From contig NZ_PGTC01000024.1 in assembly GCF_002786295.1 (NCBI RefSeq), positions 62,001 to 126,000 of the forward strand: DNA of 64,000 bases, given 5' to 3'. A program made the position numbers and the translations under genes. How positions within the stretch are numbered: the first letter of the stretch is position 1; each line of letters starts with the position of its first letter. The notes below the pieces were generated by a model. The model saw nothing but the letters and a program-made list of their open reading frames with translations. It did not search any database and was not told the origin of the DNA. This document shows positions 27,356 through 35,907 of the stretch, in pieces. The stretch is from Pseudooceanicola marinus. GTDB taxonomy: Bacteria > Pseudomonadota > Alphaproteobacteria > Rhodobacterales > Rhodobacteraceae.

Positions 27356-27658
27356 GCCCCGGCCAGCGCGGATCCTCCCGGCCCGGAAGAATTGCTGCAT
27401 TGCAGAGCAATTTTCCCTTTATTCCATAGGCTTTCGCCTCGATTGATCGGCAGTTCCTTGCCAATGCAGCATCGACGCCTAAGTTGTAGATCAAGGATCC
27501 GTGCGGCGGATCCCCCGGCGTCATGACGATGACCCACCCCGCGCGCAGCGAGCCACTCCGCTTGCTCCTGCTCCCTGCCGCACCGCCCTTTGAGGCCGGA
27601 TGGAGCGCGCCAGATCAAAATGACGAAACCCGGAACGGACACCTGAAAGGAGTTCGCC
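27356..27658. promoter_or_regulatory. 303-bp region upstream of the glucosylglycerol operon
   Basis: AATTGCT (27390-27396) and AGCAATT (27406-27412) form an inverted repeat with a 9-bp spacer, followed by TTTTCCCTTT. It could be the araC terminator or an operator. The stretch 27410-27500 is AT-rich and is the best place for the operon promoter. A 57-codon open frame (from about 27522 to 27694) is GC-poor in codon pattern and I do not call it a gene. AAAGGAG at 27646-27652 precedes gpsA. Confidence 0.45.
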
Positions 27659-28780
27659 ATCAAGGATGCTGTATCCAATCCCGCTGGCCCCTATGACCGG
27701 ATCGCCGTGCTCGGCGCCGGGAGCTGGGGCACCGCCCTGGCCACCGTGCTGGCCCGGAACGGTCACGACGTGCGCCTGTGGTCGCGTCGCCCCGACCAGG
27801 CGCAGCGGATCAACGACACCGGCGAGAACGCCGATTACCTGCCCGATGTGACCCTGCCCCGGGGCATCACCGCCACGGCGGATCTGGGCCAGGCGCTCGA
27901 TGGCGCCGAGGCGGTGCTGATGGTCACCCCCTCCGCGACGTTGAGGCCCATGTGCCAGGCCATCGCCCCCGTGCTGCCCGAGGGCATCCCGATCGCCCTG
28001 GCCTGCAAGGGGGTGGAACGGCGCACTGGCTACCTTCTGTCGGAAGTGGTGGCAGAGGAACTGCCCGGCCATGTGGTCGGCGCGGTCAACGGGCCGACCT
28101 TCGCCCGCGAGACGGCGCTGGATCATCCCACCGCCGCCACCGTCGCCTTCCCCTTCTCCTATTCCGACCGTCTGAACCCCGAAACCAGTCCGGCCGCGCG
28201 GCTGGCGCTGTCGCTGTCAGGCGGGGGCTTCCGCGCCTATGTCTCGGACGACCTGGTGGGCGTCGAGGTGGGCGGTGCGGTGAAGAACGTGATCGCCATC
28301 GCCTGCGGGATGATGTCCGGCGCGGGCTTTGCCGAGAACACCCGCGCGGCCCTCATCACCCGGGGCATCGACGAGATGAAACAGCTGGCCCAGGCCCTGG
28401 GTGGCCGGCGCGAGACGGTCACCGGCCTGTCGGGCGCGGGCGACCTGACCCTGACCTGTTCCTCGACCACCTCGCGCAACATGTCGCTGGGCTACCAGCT
28501 GGGCCAGGGCATCCCGCGCCCGTCGTGCTTCGAGGGCCGCCCCGTCGTCGTCGAGGGCGAGGTGAACGCCGTGTCGGTCACCGACCTGGCCAAGCGCATC
28601 AACGTCCCCATGCCGATCTGCGAGACCGTGCAGGCCATCCTGCACGAGGGCGCCGACCTGCAGGAGGCCTTCACCGCGCTCTGGGCCCGCCCCATCGAGG
28701 CCGAACCGCAGACGATGCAAATGTCCCTCGAACACCCGTCCCCCGACCTTCCGCTGCAATTCGGAGCTTCTGACCAGTGA
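27659..28780 (+). CDS. gpsA: Glycerol-3-phosphate dehydrogenase (NAD(P)+), apparent ATC start
   Basis: Reduces dihydroxyacetone phosphate to sn-glycerol-3-phosphate. The Rossmann motif IAVLGAGSWGTALA, MVTPSATLRP, NGPTFARETA, GGAVKNVIAIACG and TGLSGAGDLTLTC are all present. No ATG, GTG or TTG lies in frame between the preceding stop (TGA at 27644-27646) and residue 17; GTG 27707 would cut away strand 1. AAAGGAG ends 6 nt before ATC at 27659, so I use that start (373 residues, 20 before the motif). The alternative is that the true start is GTG 27707, or that one base differs from ATG. In an operon with ggpS, it would supply its substrate. Confidence 0.85.
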   Translation: MKDAVSNPAGPYDRIAVLGAGSWGTALATVLARNGHDVRLWSRRPDQAQRINDTGENADYLPDVTLPRGITATADLGQALDGAEAVLMVTPSATLRPMCQAIAPVLPEGIPIALACKGVERRTGYLLSEVVAEELPGHVVGAVNGPTFARETALDHPTAATVAFPFSYSDRLNPETSPAARLALSLSGGGFRAYVSDDLVGVEVGGAVKNVIAIACGMMSGAGFAENTRAALITRGIDEMKQLAQALGGRRETVTGLSGAGDLTLTCSSTTSRNMSLGYQLGQGIPRPSCFEGRPVVVEGEVNAVSVTDLAKRINVPMPICETVQAILHEGADLQEAFTALWARPIEAEPQTMQMSLEHPSPDLPLQFGASDQ

Positions 28781-29559
28781 CCGTTCACGCCGCCCCCCGT
28801 CCCGACATCTCCCAACGCCGCTTCACGCTGGCCACAGACCTCGACGGCACCTTCCTCGGCGGAACCGACGAAGACCGCGCCACGCTCTACCAGTGGATCG
28901 AGGCCAACCGCGACACCGTCGGCCTGATCTTCGTCACCGGCCGCGACCCCGAGTTCATCATGCAGATGTGCCGTGAACAGGGCCTGCCCTGGCCGGAATA
29001 CGTGGTCGGCGACGTGGGCACCACCATCGCCGAGGTCGCCCCCGACGGGTCGGTCGTGCCGATCGAACCGCTGGAGGAAGACATCGCCGCGCGCTGGAAC
29101 GATGCAGGCGAGGGCGTGCGCGCCCTGCTGGACGGCCACCCCGGCCTGACCCTGCAACCCACGCGCTTCCGTTACCGGGTCAGCTATGACCTGAGCCCGG
29201 CCGATTTCGATCCGCGCGCGCAGGACCTGATCGAGGAGCTGGGCCTGGACTGGCTGATCTCCGACAACCGCTATTTCGACGTGCTGCCGCGCGGCGTGTC
29301 CAAGGGCCCCTCGATCCGCCGCCTGATCGACCACCTGGAGATCCCGGAACACCGCGTCCTCTGCGCCGGGGACACCCTGAACGACTTGTCGATGCTGGCC
29401 TCCGGCCTGCCCGCCGTGGCCGTCGGCAATTCCGAAACCGCGCTGACCGACCGTCTGAACGGGCTGGACAGCGTGCATCACGCCCACGCCCACGGGGCTG
29501 CGGGCATCCTGGAGGCCATCGCGGCCTTCGACCTTCACGACATCCCGGAGAATGCCTGA
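28777..29559 (+). CDS. HAD-IIB sugar phosphatase, likely glucosylglycerol-phosphate phosphatase
   Basis: A 260-residue protein starting at GTG 28777, which overlaps the gpsA stop (GTGA). ATDLDGTFLGG supplies the HAD nucleophile Asp and general acid; RVLCAGDTLNDLSML supplies motif IV. The family is sucrose-phosphatase-like. Placement between gpsA and ggpS indicates removal of phosphate from glucosylglycerol-phosphate. In some bacteria this domain is fused to GgpS; here they are separate, and the cyanobacterial counterpart is encoded apart. Confidence 0.85.
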   Translation: MTVHAAPRPDISQRRFTLATDLDGTFLGGTDEDRATLYQWIEANRDTVGLIFVTGRDPEFIMQMCREQGLPWPEYVVGDVGTTIAEVAPDGSVVPIEPLEEDIAARWNDAGEGVRALLDGHPGLTLQPTRFRYRVSYDLSPADFDPRAQDLIEELGLDWLISDNRYFDVLPRGVSKGPSIRRLIDHLEIPEHRVLCAGDTLNDLSMLASGLPAVAVGNSETALTDRLNGLDSVHHAHAHGAAGILEAIAAFDLHDIPENA

Positions 29560-29560
29560 C

Positions 29561-31075
29561 ATGTCTTCCAATCTCGTCATCGTCTACCACCGCCAGCCCT
29601 ATGAGGAAGTCGAGGTGGACGGGAAAATCGAATACCACGAGAACAAGAGTCCGAACGGCATCGTCCCCACCCTCAAGAGCTTCTTCGGGCGCTTCGAGAA
29701 AGGCGCCTGGGTGGCCTGGAAACATGCCGAGGACCCCGCCAACCCCGACTTCGAGCGGGTGATTGAGATCGACGATCACTACGGCAAGTACACCGTGTCG
29801 CGCCTGCCGCTGACGCCGGAACAGGTGACCAGCTTCTACCACGTGTCGTCCAAAGAAGCCTTCTGGCCGATCCTTCACGGGTTCAAGGAACGCTACAACT
29901 ACGACCCGGTCGACTGGCCGACCTTCCGCGAGGTGAACTGGGCCTTTGCCGAGGCCGCCGCCGCGGAGGCCGCCGAAGGCGCCGTGGTCTGGGTGCATGA
30001 CTACAACCTGTGGCTGGTGCCGGGCTACCTGCGCACCCTGCGCCCCGACGTGAAGATCAGCTTCTTCCACCACACGCCCTTCCCCAATGCCGACATCTTC
30101 AACGTGCTGCCCTGGCGCAAGGAGATCCTGGAAAGCCTGCTGTGCTGCGACGTGGTGGGCTTCCACATCCCGCGCTACGTCAACAACTTCGTCTCCGCCG
30201 CCCGCTCGCTGCTGGAGGTCGACACGATCAAGCGCGAGAAGGTGAAGCCCGAGATGAAGGCCGAGACCACGGCCCTGTCGGAGCAGTCGGTGGTGACCGA
30301 ACTGGAATACGAAGGCCGCCGCCTTCGCCTTCAGGCCAGCCCCGTGGGGGTCGATGTCGAATACATCGAAAGCGTCGTGGCCCGGCCCGAAACCGCCCTG
30401 CGCGTCGAGAAGATTCGCGAGGAGCTGGGCGAGGGCCGTCTGATCCTGTCGGTCGGGCGCACCGACTACACCAAGGGCGGTATCGAACAGCTGCAGAGCT
30501 TTGAACGGCTGCTGGAAAGCCGTCCCGACCTGCGCGGCAAGGTGCGGCTGATGCATGTCTCGGTCGCCGCCAATGCCAACATGACCGCCTATGAAGAGAT
30601 CCAGCACGACCTGGAACAGCTGGCCGGGCAGATCAACGGGCGCTACGGCAGCTTCGAATGGCAGCCCGTGGCGCTGATCTCGCGCCCCGTGGCCTTCACC
30701 GACCTGGTGGCCTACTACCGCGCCGCCGACGTGGCCTGGATCACGCCGCTGGCGGACGGGATGAACCTGGTGTGCAAGGAATTCTGCGCCGCGCGCACGG
30801 ACGAGGACGGAGTGCTGGTCCTGTCGGAGTTCGCCGGCGCGGCGGTGGAGCTGGGGGCGATCGTGCCCACCAACCCCTTCTCGCACAAGTCGATGGACAG
30901 CGCGATCCAGTACGCCCTGGACATGCCCGCAGACGACCGGCGCGGCCGCATGCGCGCCAACCGCGCCATGGTGGTGAAACAGGACATCCGATTCTGGGCC
31001 GAGGACCAGATGCAGGCCTTCAACGACGACGTGCTTCCCGACGAGCAGGCCCAGGACACCGTCCCTGCTGAGTGA
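29561..31075 (+). CDS. ggpS: Glucosylglycerol-phosphate synthase (GT20)
   Basis: A 504-residue OtsA-type enzyme that joins ADP-glucose and glycerol-3-phosphate, the first step of the osmolyte glucosylglycerol. The N-terminal SNLVIVYHRQPYEEVEVDGK and KSPNGIVPTLKSFF match GgpS rather than trehalose-phosphate synthase (TPS lacks the YHRxPYEE block). VWVHDYNLWLVPGYLR, HHTPFPNADIFNVLPWR, SVGRTDYTKGG and ADVAWITPLADGMNLVCKE are GT20 signatures. I chose ATG 29561, with GGAG ten nt upstream, over the overlapping ATG 29552. Confidence 0.92.
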   Translation: MSSNLVIVYHRQPYEEVEVDGKIEYHENKSPNGIVPTLKSFFGRFEKGAWVAWKHAEDPANPDFERVIEIDDHYGKYTVSRLPLTPEQVTSFYHVSSKEAFWPILHGFKERYNYDPVDWPTFREVNWAFAEAAAAEAAEGAVVWVHDYNLWLVPGYLRTLRPDVKISFFHHTPFPNADIFNVLPWRKEILESLLCCDVVGFHIPRYVNNFVSAARSLLEVDTIKREKVKPEMKAETTALSEQSVVTELEYEGRRLRLQASPVGVDVEYIESVVARPETALRVEKIREELGEGRLILSVGRTDYTKGGIEQLQSFERLLESRPDLRGKVRLMHVSVAANANMTAYEEIQHDLEQLAGQINGRYGSFEWQPVALISRPVAFTDLVAYYRAADVAWITPLADGMNLVCKEFCAARTDEDGVLVLSEFAGAAVELGAIVPTNPFSHKSMDSAIQYALDMPADDRRGRMRANRAMVVKQDIRFWAEDQMQAFNDDVLPDEQAQDTVPAE

Positions 31076-31103
31076 GCGGCCGGATCCTGACCGCGCCCCT
31101 GAG

Positions 31104-31131
31104 ACGCCGCAGCCCCGCGCTGCGGCGTTTT
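31104..31131 (+). terminator. Rho-independent terminator after ggpS
   Basis: Perfect 10-bp stem ACGCCGCAGC (31104-31113) with GCTGCGGCGT (31119-31128), loop CCCGC, then TTTT-like tail (TTTTGCG). It lies 28 bp beyond the ggpS stop. Confidence 0.9.
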
Positions 31132-31173
31132 GCGTTGCGGCGCAGCTTCGGCAGAATCAGATCCCAAAACGAG

Positions 31174-31218
31174 AAATGCCCCGCATTTTCAGTAATCTAC
31201 TGAAAGCACGAGGCATTT
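31174..31218 (-). terminator. Long imperfect hairpin downstream of tRNA-Lys
   Basis: The minus strand reads AAATGCC (31212-31218) ... CTTTCAGTA, three-base loop, TACTGAAA, ... GGCATTT (31174-31180). It lies 11 bp beyond the tRNA 3' end. It may be the tRNA transcript's terminator or a processing element. The A/T-rich ends and the CTCG-TTTTGG tail support termination only weakly. Confidence 0.55.
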
Positions 31219-31229
31219 TCTGGTGGTAG

Positions 31230-31305
31230 TGGTGAGCCGTGAAGGATTCGAACCTTCGACCCACTGATTAAAAGTCAGTTGCTCTACCAACTGAGCTAAC
31301 GGCCC
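31230..31305 (-). tRNA. tRNA-Lys (anticodon UUU)
   Basis: A 76-nt gene on the minus strand with the 3' CCA encoded. Acceptor stem GGGCCGT pairs with ACGGCTC; D arm GCTC..GAGC; anticodon arm CTGACTTTTAATCAG with UUU; T arm GGTTCGAATCC. This is a complete cloverleaf. Its promoter lies to the right, between 31306 and dapF. Confidence 0.97.
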
Positions 31306-31444
31306 ACTGTGGGCGCGTCTCTAAAAGGGGGGGCAGGGATGGTCAAGCGGGAATCCGAAAAAACATAACAGAAATGTTTCATCCGCAGGGCCCGCCGCGC
31401 CGCGGCGCCTTTTCAACAAGGGGTTCAGGGTCTATATCGCCGCA

Positions 31445-32296
31445 ATGACCCAACCCCGTCCTCATACCCCCGCCGCCGACGGCCTGCCCTTCATGAAGAT
31501 GCACGGGCTGGGCAACGACTTCGTCGTGCTCGATTCGCGCGGGCAGCCGGCGCGCACCACGCCCGCCCTCGCGCGGGCACTTGGCGACCGGCACCGGGGC
31601 GTGGGCTTCGACCAGCTGGCCGAGATTCGCGATGGCGACGGGTCGGACATCTGCCTGGACTTCTGGAACAGCGACGGCACCCGCGCCGGAGCCTGCGGCA
31701 ATGCCACCCGCTGCGTCGCCGCCCATGTGATGGGGGAAACCGGCGCCGACACCCTGTCGATCCGCACCGCGCGCGGCCTGCTCCAGGCCGCCACGGTCGA
31801 CGGCGTGACCTGGGTCAACATGGGCCCGCCGCAGCTGAGCTGGGACGAGGTGCCCCTGGCGCGCGAGATGGAGGTCACCGCCCTGCCGCTGGCGGGCGAT
31901 CCGGTGGCCGTGGGCATGGGCAATCCGCACTGCGTCTTCCTGGTGGAGGACGCCGAGGCGGTGCCGGTGACGGAAACCGGCCCGAAGATCGAACATGACC
32001 CGCTCTTCCCCGAACGCTGCAACGTGGAATTCGCCGAAGCGCGCGCCCGCGACGAGATCCGCATGCGGGTCTGGGAACGCGGCACCGGGGTGACGCTGGC
32101 CTGCGGCTCGGGCGCCTGCGCCACGCTGGTGGCCTGTGTCCTGCGCGATGCCACCGACCGCCGCGTCCGGATGGAGCTGGACGGCGGCTGGCTGAGCCTC
32201 GACTGGCGCGAGGACGGCGTCTGGATGGGCGGACCGACTTCGCTGGTCTTCTCCGCCACGCTCAGCCCGGCCTTCCTGGCCGAAGTGGAGGCGTAA
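31445..32296 (+). CDS. dapF: Diaminopimelate epimerase
   Basis: A 283-residue enzyme that interconverts LL- and meso-diaminopimelate for lysine and peptidoglycan. Both catalytic Cys lie in their blocks: [12 protein letters not shown] (first) and [13 protein letters not shown] (second). [16 protein letters not shown] is the standard N-terminus. The ATG of mtaB follows the stop directly, so the two are one operon. Confidence 0.96.
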   Translation: MTQPRPHTPAADGLPFMKMHGLGNDFVVLDSRGQPARTTPALARALGDRHRGVGFDQLAEIRDGDGSDICLDFWNSDGTRAGACGNATRCVAAHVMGETGADTLSIRTARGLLQAATVDGVTWVNMGPPQLSWDEVPLAREMEVTALPLAGDPVAVGMGNPHCVFLVEDAEAVPVTETGPKIEHDPLFPERCNVEFAEARARDEIRMRVWERGTGVTLACGSGACATLVACVLRDATDRRVRMELDGGWLSLDWREDGVWMGGPTSLVFSATLSPAFLAEVEA

Positions 32297-33556
32297 ATGA
32301 CCGCCGCACCGCCGAAATTCGCGACACTGGGCTGTCGCCTGAACGCCTATGAAACCGAGGCGATGAAGGCGCTGGCGGCCGAACATGGCGTGGAAAACGC
32401 CGTGGTGGTCAACACCTGCGCCGTCACCGCCGAGGCCGTGCGCAAAGCACGCCAGGACATCCGCCGCCTGCGGCGCGAGAATCCGGGCGCGAAGCTGATC
32501 GTCACCGGCTGCGCCGCGCAGACGGAGCCTGCCACCTTCTCCGCCATGGAGGAGGTCGATCTGGTGATCGGCAACTCCGAGAAGATGCAGCCCGAAACAT
32601 GGGCCGCCATGGGCCCCGATTTCATCGGCCAGACCGAGCGCGTGCAGGTCGACGACATCATGTCGGTGACCGAAACGGCCGGCCATCTGATCGACGGTTT
32701 CGGCACCCGCAGTCGCGCCTACGTGCAGGTGCAGAACGGCTGCGATCACCGCTGTACCTTCTGCATTATCCCCTATGGCCGGGGCAATTCGCGCTCTGTC
32801 CCCGCCGGGGTGGTCGTGGATCAGATCAAGCGGCTGGTGCAGCAGGGCTATAACGAGGTGGTGCTGACCGGGGTCGACCTGACCTCCTGGGGCGCCGACC
32901 TGCCGGCCGAACCGCGCCTGGGCGACCTGGTGATGCGCATCCTGCGGCTGACAGACGTGCCGCGCCTGCGGATCTCCTCGATCGATTCGATCGAGGCCGA
33001 CGAGGCGCTGATGGAGGCGATCGCGACCGAGCCGCGCCTGATGCCGCACCTGCACCTGTCGCTGCAGGCGGGCGACGACATGATCCTGAAACGGATGAAG
33101 CGCCGCCACCTGCGCGACGACGCCATCCGATTCTGCGAGGAGGCGCGCAAGCTGCGCCCCGACATGACCTATGGCGCCGACATCATCGCGGGCTTCCCCA
33201 CCGAGACCGAGGAGATGTTCGCCAACTCCCTGAAGCTGGTGGAGGAGTGCGACCTGACCTGGCTGCATGTCTTCCCCTACTCCAAACGCGAGGGGACGCC
33301 GGCGGCGAAGATCCCCAGCCAGATCAACGGCAAGATCATCAAGGATCGTGCGGCCCGCCTGCGCGCCGCCGGGGACGCCCAGGTGGCCCGCCACCTCGCC
33401 GCCCAGCAGGGCCGGGCGCATCGTGTGCTGATGGAAAGCCCCCGCATGGGCCGGACCGAACAGTTCACCGAAGTGAGCTTCGAGACCGACCAGACCGAGG
33501 GGCAGATCGTCGACACGGTGATCCGCGGCCAGCAGCGGCATCAGCTTCTGGGCTGA
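32297..33556 (+). CDS. mtaB: tRNA t6A37 methylthiotransferase MtaB
   Basis: A 419-residue radical-SAM enzyme making ms2t6A37 in tRNA. The first Cys set is in FATLGCRLNAYETEAM, NTCAVTAEAV and VTGCAAQ (the UPF0004 cluster). The radical SAM motif is CDHRCTFCIIPYGRG (CxxxCxxC). A C-terminal TRAM-like segment is visible (GRTEQFTEVSF). ATG 32297 abuts the dapF stop. Confidence 0.95.
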   Translation: MTAAPPKFATLGCRLNAYETEAMKALAAEHGVENAVVVNTCAVTAEAVRKARQDIRRLRRENPGAKLIVTGCAAQTEPATFSAMEEVDLVIGNSEKMQPETWAAMGPDFIGQTERVQVDDIMSVTETAGHLIDGFGTRSRAYVQVQNGCDHRCTFCIIPYGRGNSRSVPAGVVVDQIKRLVQQGYNEVVLTGVDLTSWGADLPAEPRLGDLVMRILRLTDVPRLRISSIDSIEADEALMEAIATEPRLMPHLHLSLQAGDDMILKRMKRRHLRDDAIRFCEEARKLRPDMTYGADIIAGFPTETEEMFANSLKLVEECDLTWLHVFPYSKREGTPAAKIPSQINGKIIKDRAARLRAAGDAQVARHLAAQQGRAHRVLMESPRMGRTEQFTEVSFETDQTEGQIVDTVIRGQQRHQLLG

Positions 33557-33629
33557 TCGCCCCGTCGCACCGCTTGCACCTCCCGCATCGTCACCGCATC
33601 CTGCACCCGACCGCAGGAGATCAGCGCCG

Positions 33630-34238
33630 ATGCATCCGAACCCCACCTTTCGCAAGGCCAGTGATGCCCAGAACCTGGCCCTGGCCGCCGAGATCGGCGC
33701 CGGCCTTCTGACGCTTTCCTCCGAGGGCGCGCCCCTGGCCGCCCAGGTGCCCTTCGCGATCCGCGACGGGGCGGTCTGGCTGCACCTCGTGCGCTCCAAC
33801 CCCGTGGCCCGCGCCGCGCCCGGCCCCGCCCGACTGATCGTCGCGGGGCCGCAGGGCTATATCTCGCCCGACTGGTACGGGCTGGAGGACCAGGTGCCGA
33901 CCTGGAACTACGTCTCGGTTCACCTGCTGGGCCCGCTGGAGCCGCTGCCGCAGAGCGAGATGCGCGCGGTGCTGGATCTGCTGTCGGAGGAATTCGAGGC
34001 GCGGCTGGCGCCGAAGCCCGCCTGGACCGCCGACAAGATGCCCGAAGAGACGCTGGCGCGGATGATGCGGATGATCCAGCCCTTCCGCATGCCCATCGAA
34101 GCGGTCGAGGGCACCTGGAAGCTGGCCCAGAACAAGCCCGAGACGGCGCGCCTTGCCGCCGCCGAGGGGCTGACGGCGGCCCCTGCGGGGCCAGACCTTG
34201 CACAGCTGGCCGCCTGGATGCGCGAGCCGCCGGCCTGA
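33630..34238 (+). CDS. FMN-binding PaiB-like protein
   Basis: A 202-residue protein in the PaiB (FMN-binding negative regulator) family. Blocks PFAIRDGAVWLHLVRSNP, AGPQGYISPDWYG and VPTWNYVSVHLLGP fit. The Bacillus member affects protease and sporulation, but in proteobacteria the function is unclear; an FMN-split barrel is likely. It is 73 bp after mtaB. Confidence 0.85.
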   Translation: MHPNPTFRKASDAQNLALAAEIGAGLLTLSSEGAPLAAQVPFAIRDGAVWLHLVRSNPVARAAPGPARLIVAGPQGYISPDWYGLEDQVPTWNYVSVHLLGPLEPLPQSEMRAVLDLLSEEFEARLAPKPAWTADKMPEETLARMMRMIQPFRMPIEAVEGTWKLAQNKPETARLAAAEGLTAAPAGPDLAQLAAWMREPPA

Positions 34239-34319
34239 TCGCCCCCGCGGGACGCTGGACAGTCGGCGCGGCGCGGCCCTAGGCTCGCGCCGAACACAGA
34301 TCCAGGCGGAGCTTGCCCG

Positions 34320-34928
34320 ATGACACTGACCCTCTTTTCCTCGCCCACCTCTCCCTACGTGCGCAAGGTGCGCGTGCTGATCGCCGAGGCCGGGCTGGCG
34401 GACCGGGTGACCGAGAAGGTGGTGGCAACCACCGCCTTCGACACCAACCCCGAGCTGGCCGCGGTGAACCCGCTGGGCCGCATCCCGGCACTGGTGCGCG
34501 AAGACGGGCCGCTGATCTGCGACAGCCGGGTGATCTGCCGCTACCTGGACGACCTGTCGGGCGCAGGTTTCTATCCCGCCGACCGGCTGTGGGAGGTGCT
34601 GACGCTGGAGGCCCTGGCCGAAGGCATCCTCGATAGCGCGGTCAACATGGCCTACGAGGTCCGGCTGCGACCCGAGGACATGGTCTTCGACAAATGGCTG
34701 GAGGCACAATGGGCCAAGATCGCCCGCACCCTCGACGCCATCGAGGCGGACTGGAACGAGGCCTTGGCCGCGCCGCTGGACGCCGCGCAGATCGCCCTGG
34801 CCTCGGGGCTGGGCTACCTCGACTTTCGCCATGACGCCCGCAGCTGGCGCGACGGGCATCCGAAGATCGCCGCCTGGTACGAGGCGATCACCGCGCGCCC
34901 GTCTTTCACCGCAACCCTGCCGGGCTGA
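34320..34928 (+). CDS. Glutathione S-transferase family protein
   Basis: A 202-residue protein. The N-terminal thioredoxin-like domain begins TLFSSPTSPYVRKVRVLI with the likely catalytic Ser; LAAVNPLGRIPALV and ICDSRVICRYLDD hold the cis-Pro and SxxI glutathione-binding site. The C-terminal helical domain follows (GLGYLDFRHDARSW). Substrate unknown. Confidence 0.9.
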   Translation: MTLTLFSSPTSPYVRKVRVLIAEAGLADRVTEKVVATTAFDTNPELAAVNPLGRIPALVREDGPLICDSRVICRYLDDLSGAGFYPADRLWEVLTLEALAEGILDSAVNMAYEVRLRPEDMVFDKWLEAQWAKIARTLDAIEADWNEALAAPLDAAQIALASGLGYLDFRHDARSWRDGHPKIAAWYEAITARPSFTATLPG

Positions 34929-34940
34929 GCGGACGGCGAC

Positions 34941-35010
34941 GGGGGCGGGGGCTCTGCCCCCCTTGCGCCTTCGGCTCAATTCCCCCCGGAGTATTTCCGA
35001 CGACGTGAAG
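34941..35010 (+). repeat. Two-hairpin intergenic repeat, copy 2
   Basis: GGGGGC-TCT-GCCCCC (34947-34961), then TTGCGCC-TTC-GGCTCAA, then TTCCCCCCGGAGTATTT. It follows the GST stop by 13 bp. It is the best-preserved copy of the family and could also terminate the GST transcript. Confidence 0.8.
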
Positions 35011-35156
35011 AGGTTGGGGTCGAGCGGTTGAGGCCGCCGCCGCGCTCTTGGGCTGGGGACTCACGCGCAGGCAGGCGAAAGTCGGGCGCCCGGGCGGGGC
35101 GCCGTCCCGCTGCCTTCTCCTTGCGGGGAGTATCCGGGCGCTACGCCCTCGCCACC

Positions 35157-35186
35157 ATGCAAAAGGCCCGCCTCGGGAGGCGGGCC
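35157..35186 (-). terminator. Terminator after the outer-membrane protein gene
   Basis: Minus-strand stem GGCCCGCCTC / GAGGCGGGCC (35165-35174 with 35177-35186, 10 bp, short loop) followed by TTTTGCAT. The outer-membrane gene stops at 35215, 29 bp before it. Confidence 0.9.
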
Positions 35187-35214
35187 GTGTCAGGTCGCAG
35201 CCTGCGGGCGGGGC

Positions 35215-35907
35215 TCAGAACTTGAACCCGACGCCCACGTTCAGCGCGTTGGTATAGAGCGTGGTGTCCAGCGAGCCGCCCCCGTCCAGGTCGGCGGAGT
35301 TGTCGGACCAGGTGAACTGGTACTCGGTGAAGACCGACCAGCGGTCGGTCAGCGGGTAGTTCACCCCGGCGGTCAGTCGGGCGGCGGGGCCGGTCACCTG
35401 GTAGCCGTAGGTATGTTCGCCGCCGACCGGCTGCACGTCCACGTGGGGCATGGCGATGCCCAGACCGGCGGAGACATAGGGCGTCGCCGCCCCCCAGCCC
35501 TCGATCCAGCGCCGCGAGACGTTGGCGGTGATGATGTTGTGCCCATCGGTGAACTCCAGCCGCTCGAAGCCCGCCTCGGCCATCTCGTCGTCCGGCGCAT
35601 AGGCCTTGTCGTGGGAGAACTCGATGCCGAAGCCCCAGGCCTCGTTACGCCACCAGGTCGCGCGGATGCCGTAGTAGGGCGGCATATCAAAGCTCTTGCC
35701 GTCCCAGCCGATCAGCTCATCGAAGCTGGCACCGGCGTTGACGCCGGAGCCGTAGTCGCCCTTCACCCGGGAATGGGGCGAGGTCTGCCAGCCGCCGTAG
35801 AAGCTCAGCTCGACTTCGGCCGCAGCGGGGGCGGCGAAGGTGCCGGCAGCCAGGGCGATGACAGAGGCGCGCAGGAGGGCGCGGCGCGGGGCGGTCATGG
35901 GAATCAT
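35215..35907 (-). CDS. Outer-membrane beta-barrel protein, possibly lipid A oxidase-like
   Basis: A 230-residue protein. A basic N-terminus and signal peptide end at AAPAAAEVE. The mature part starts ELSFYGGWQTSPHSRVKGDY and has alternating hydrophobic/aromatic strands, ending NVGVGFKF with the terminal Phe for BamA. My memory of Roseobacter proteins with this start is an annotation as lipid A oxidase (LpxQ type), but no catalytic motif is visible to me, so the general barrel call is safer. ATG 35907 has GGAG 7 nt upstream; ATG 35898 is possible. Confidence 0.7.
   Translation of the reverse strand: MIPMTAPRRALLRASVIALAAGTFAAPAAAEVELSFYGGWQTSPHSRVKGDYGSGVNAGASFDELIGWDGKSFDMPPYYGIRATWWRNEAWGFGIEFSHDKAYAPDDEMAEAGFERLEFTDGHNIITANVSRRWIEGWGAATPYVSAGLGIAMPHVDVQPVGGEHTYGYQVTGPAARLTAGVNYPLTDRWSVFTEYQFTWSDNSADLDGGGSLDTTLYTNALNVGVGFKF

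Noticed and set aside
27522-27694. 57-codon ORF upstream of gpsA
   Set aside because: No Shine-Dalgarno, no recognisable domain, codon use unlike neighbours, and it overlaps the gpsA start.
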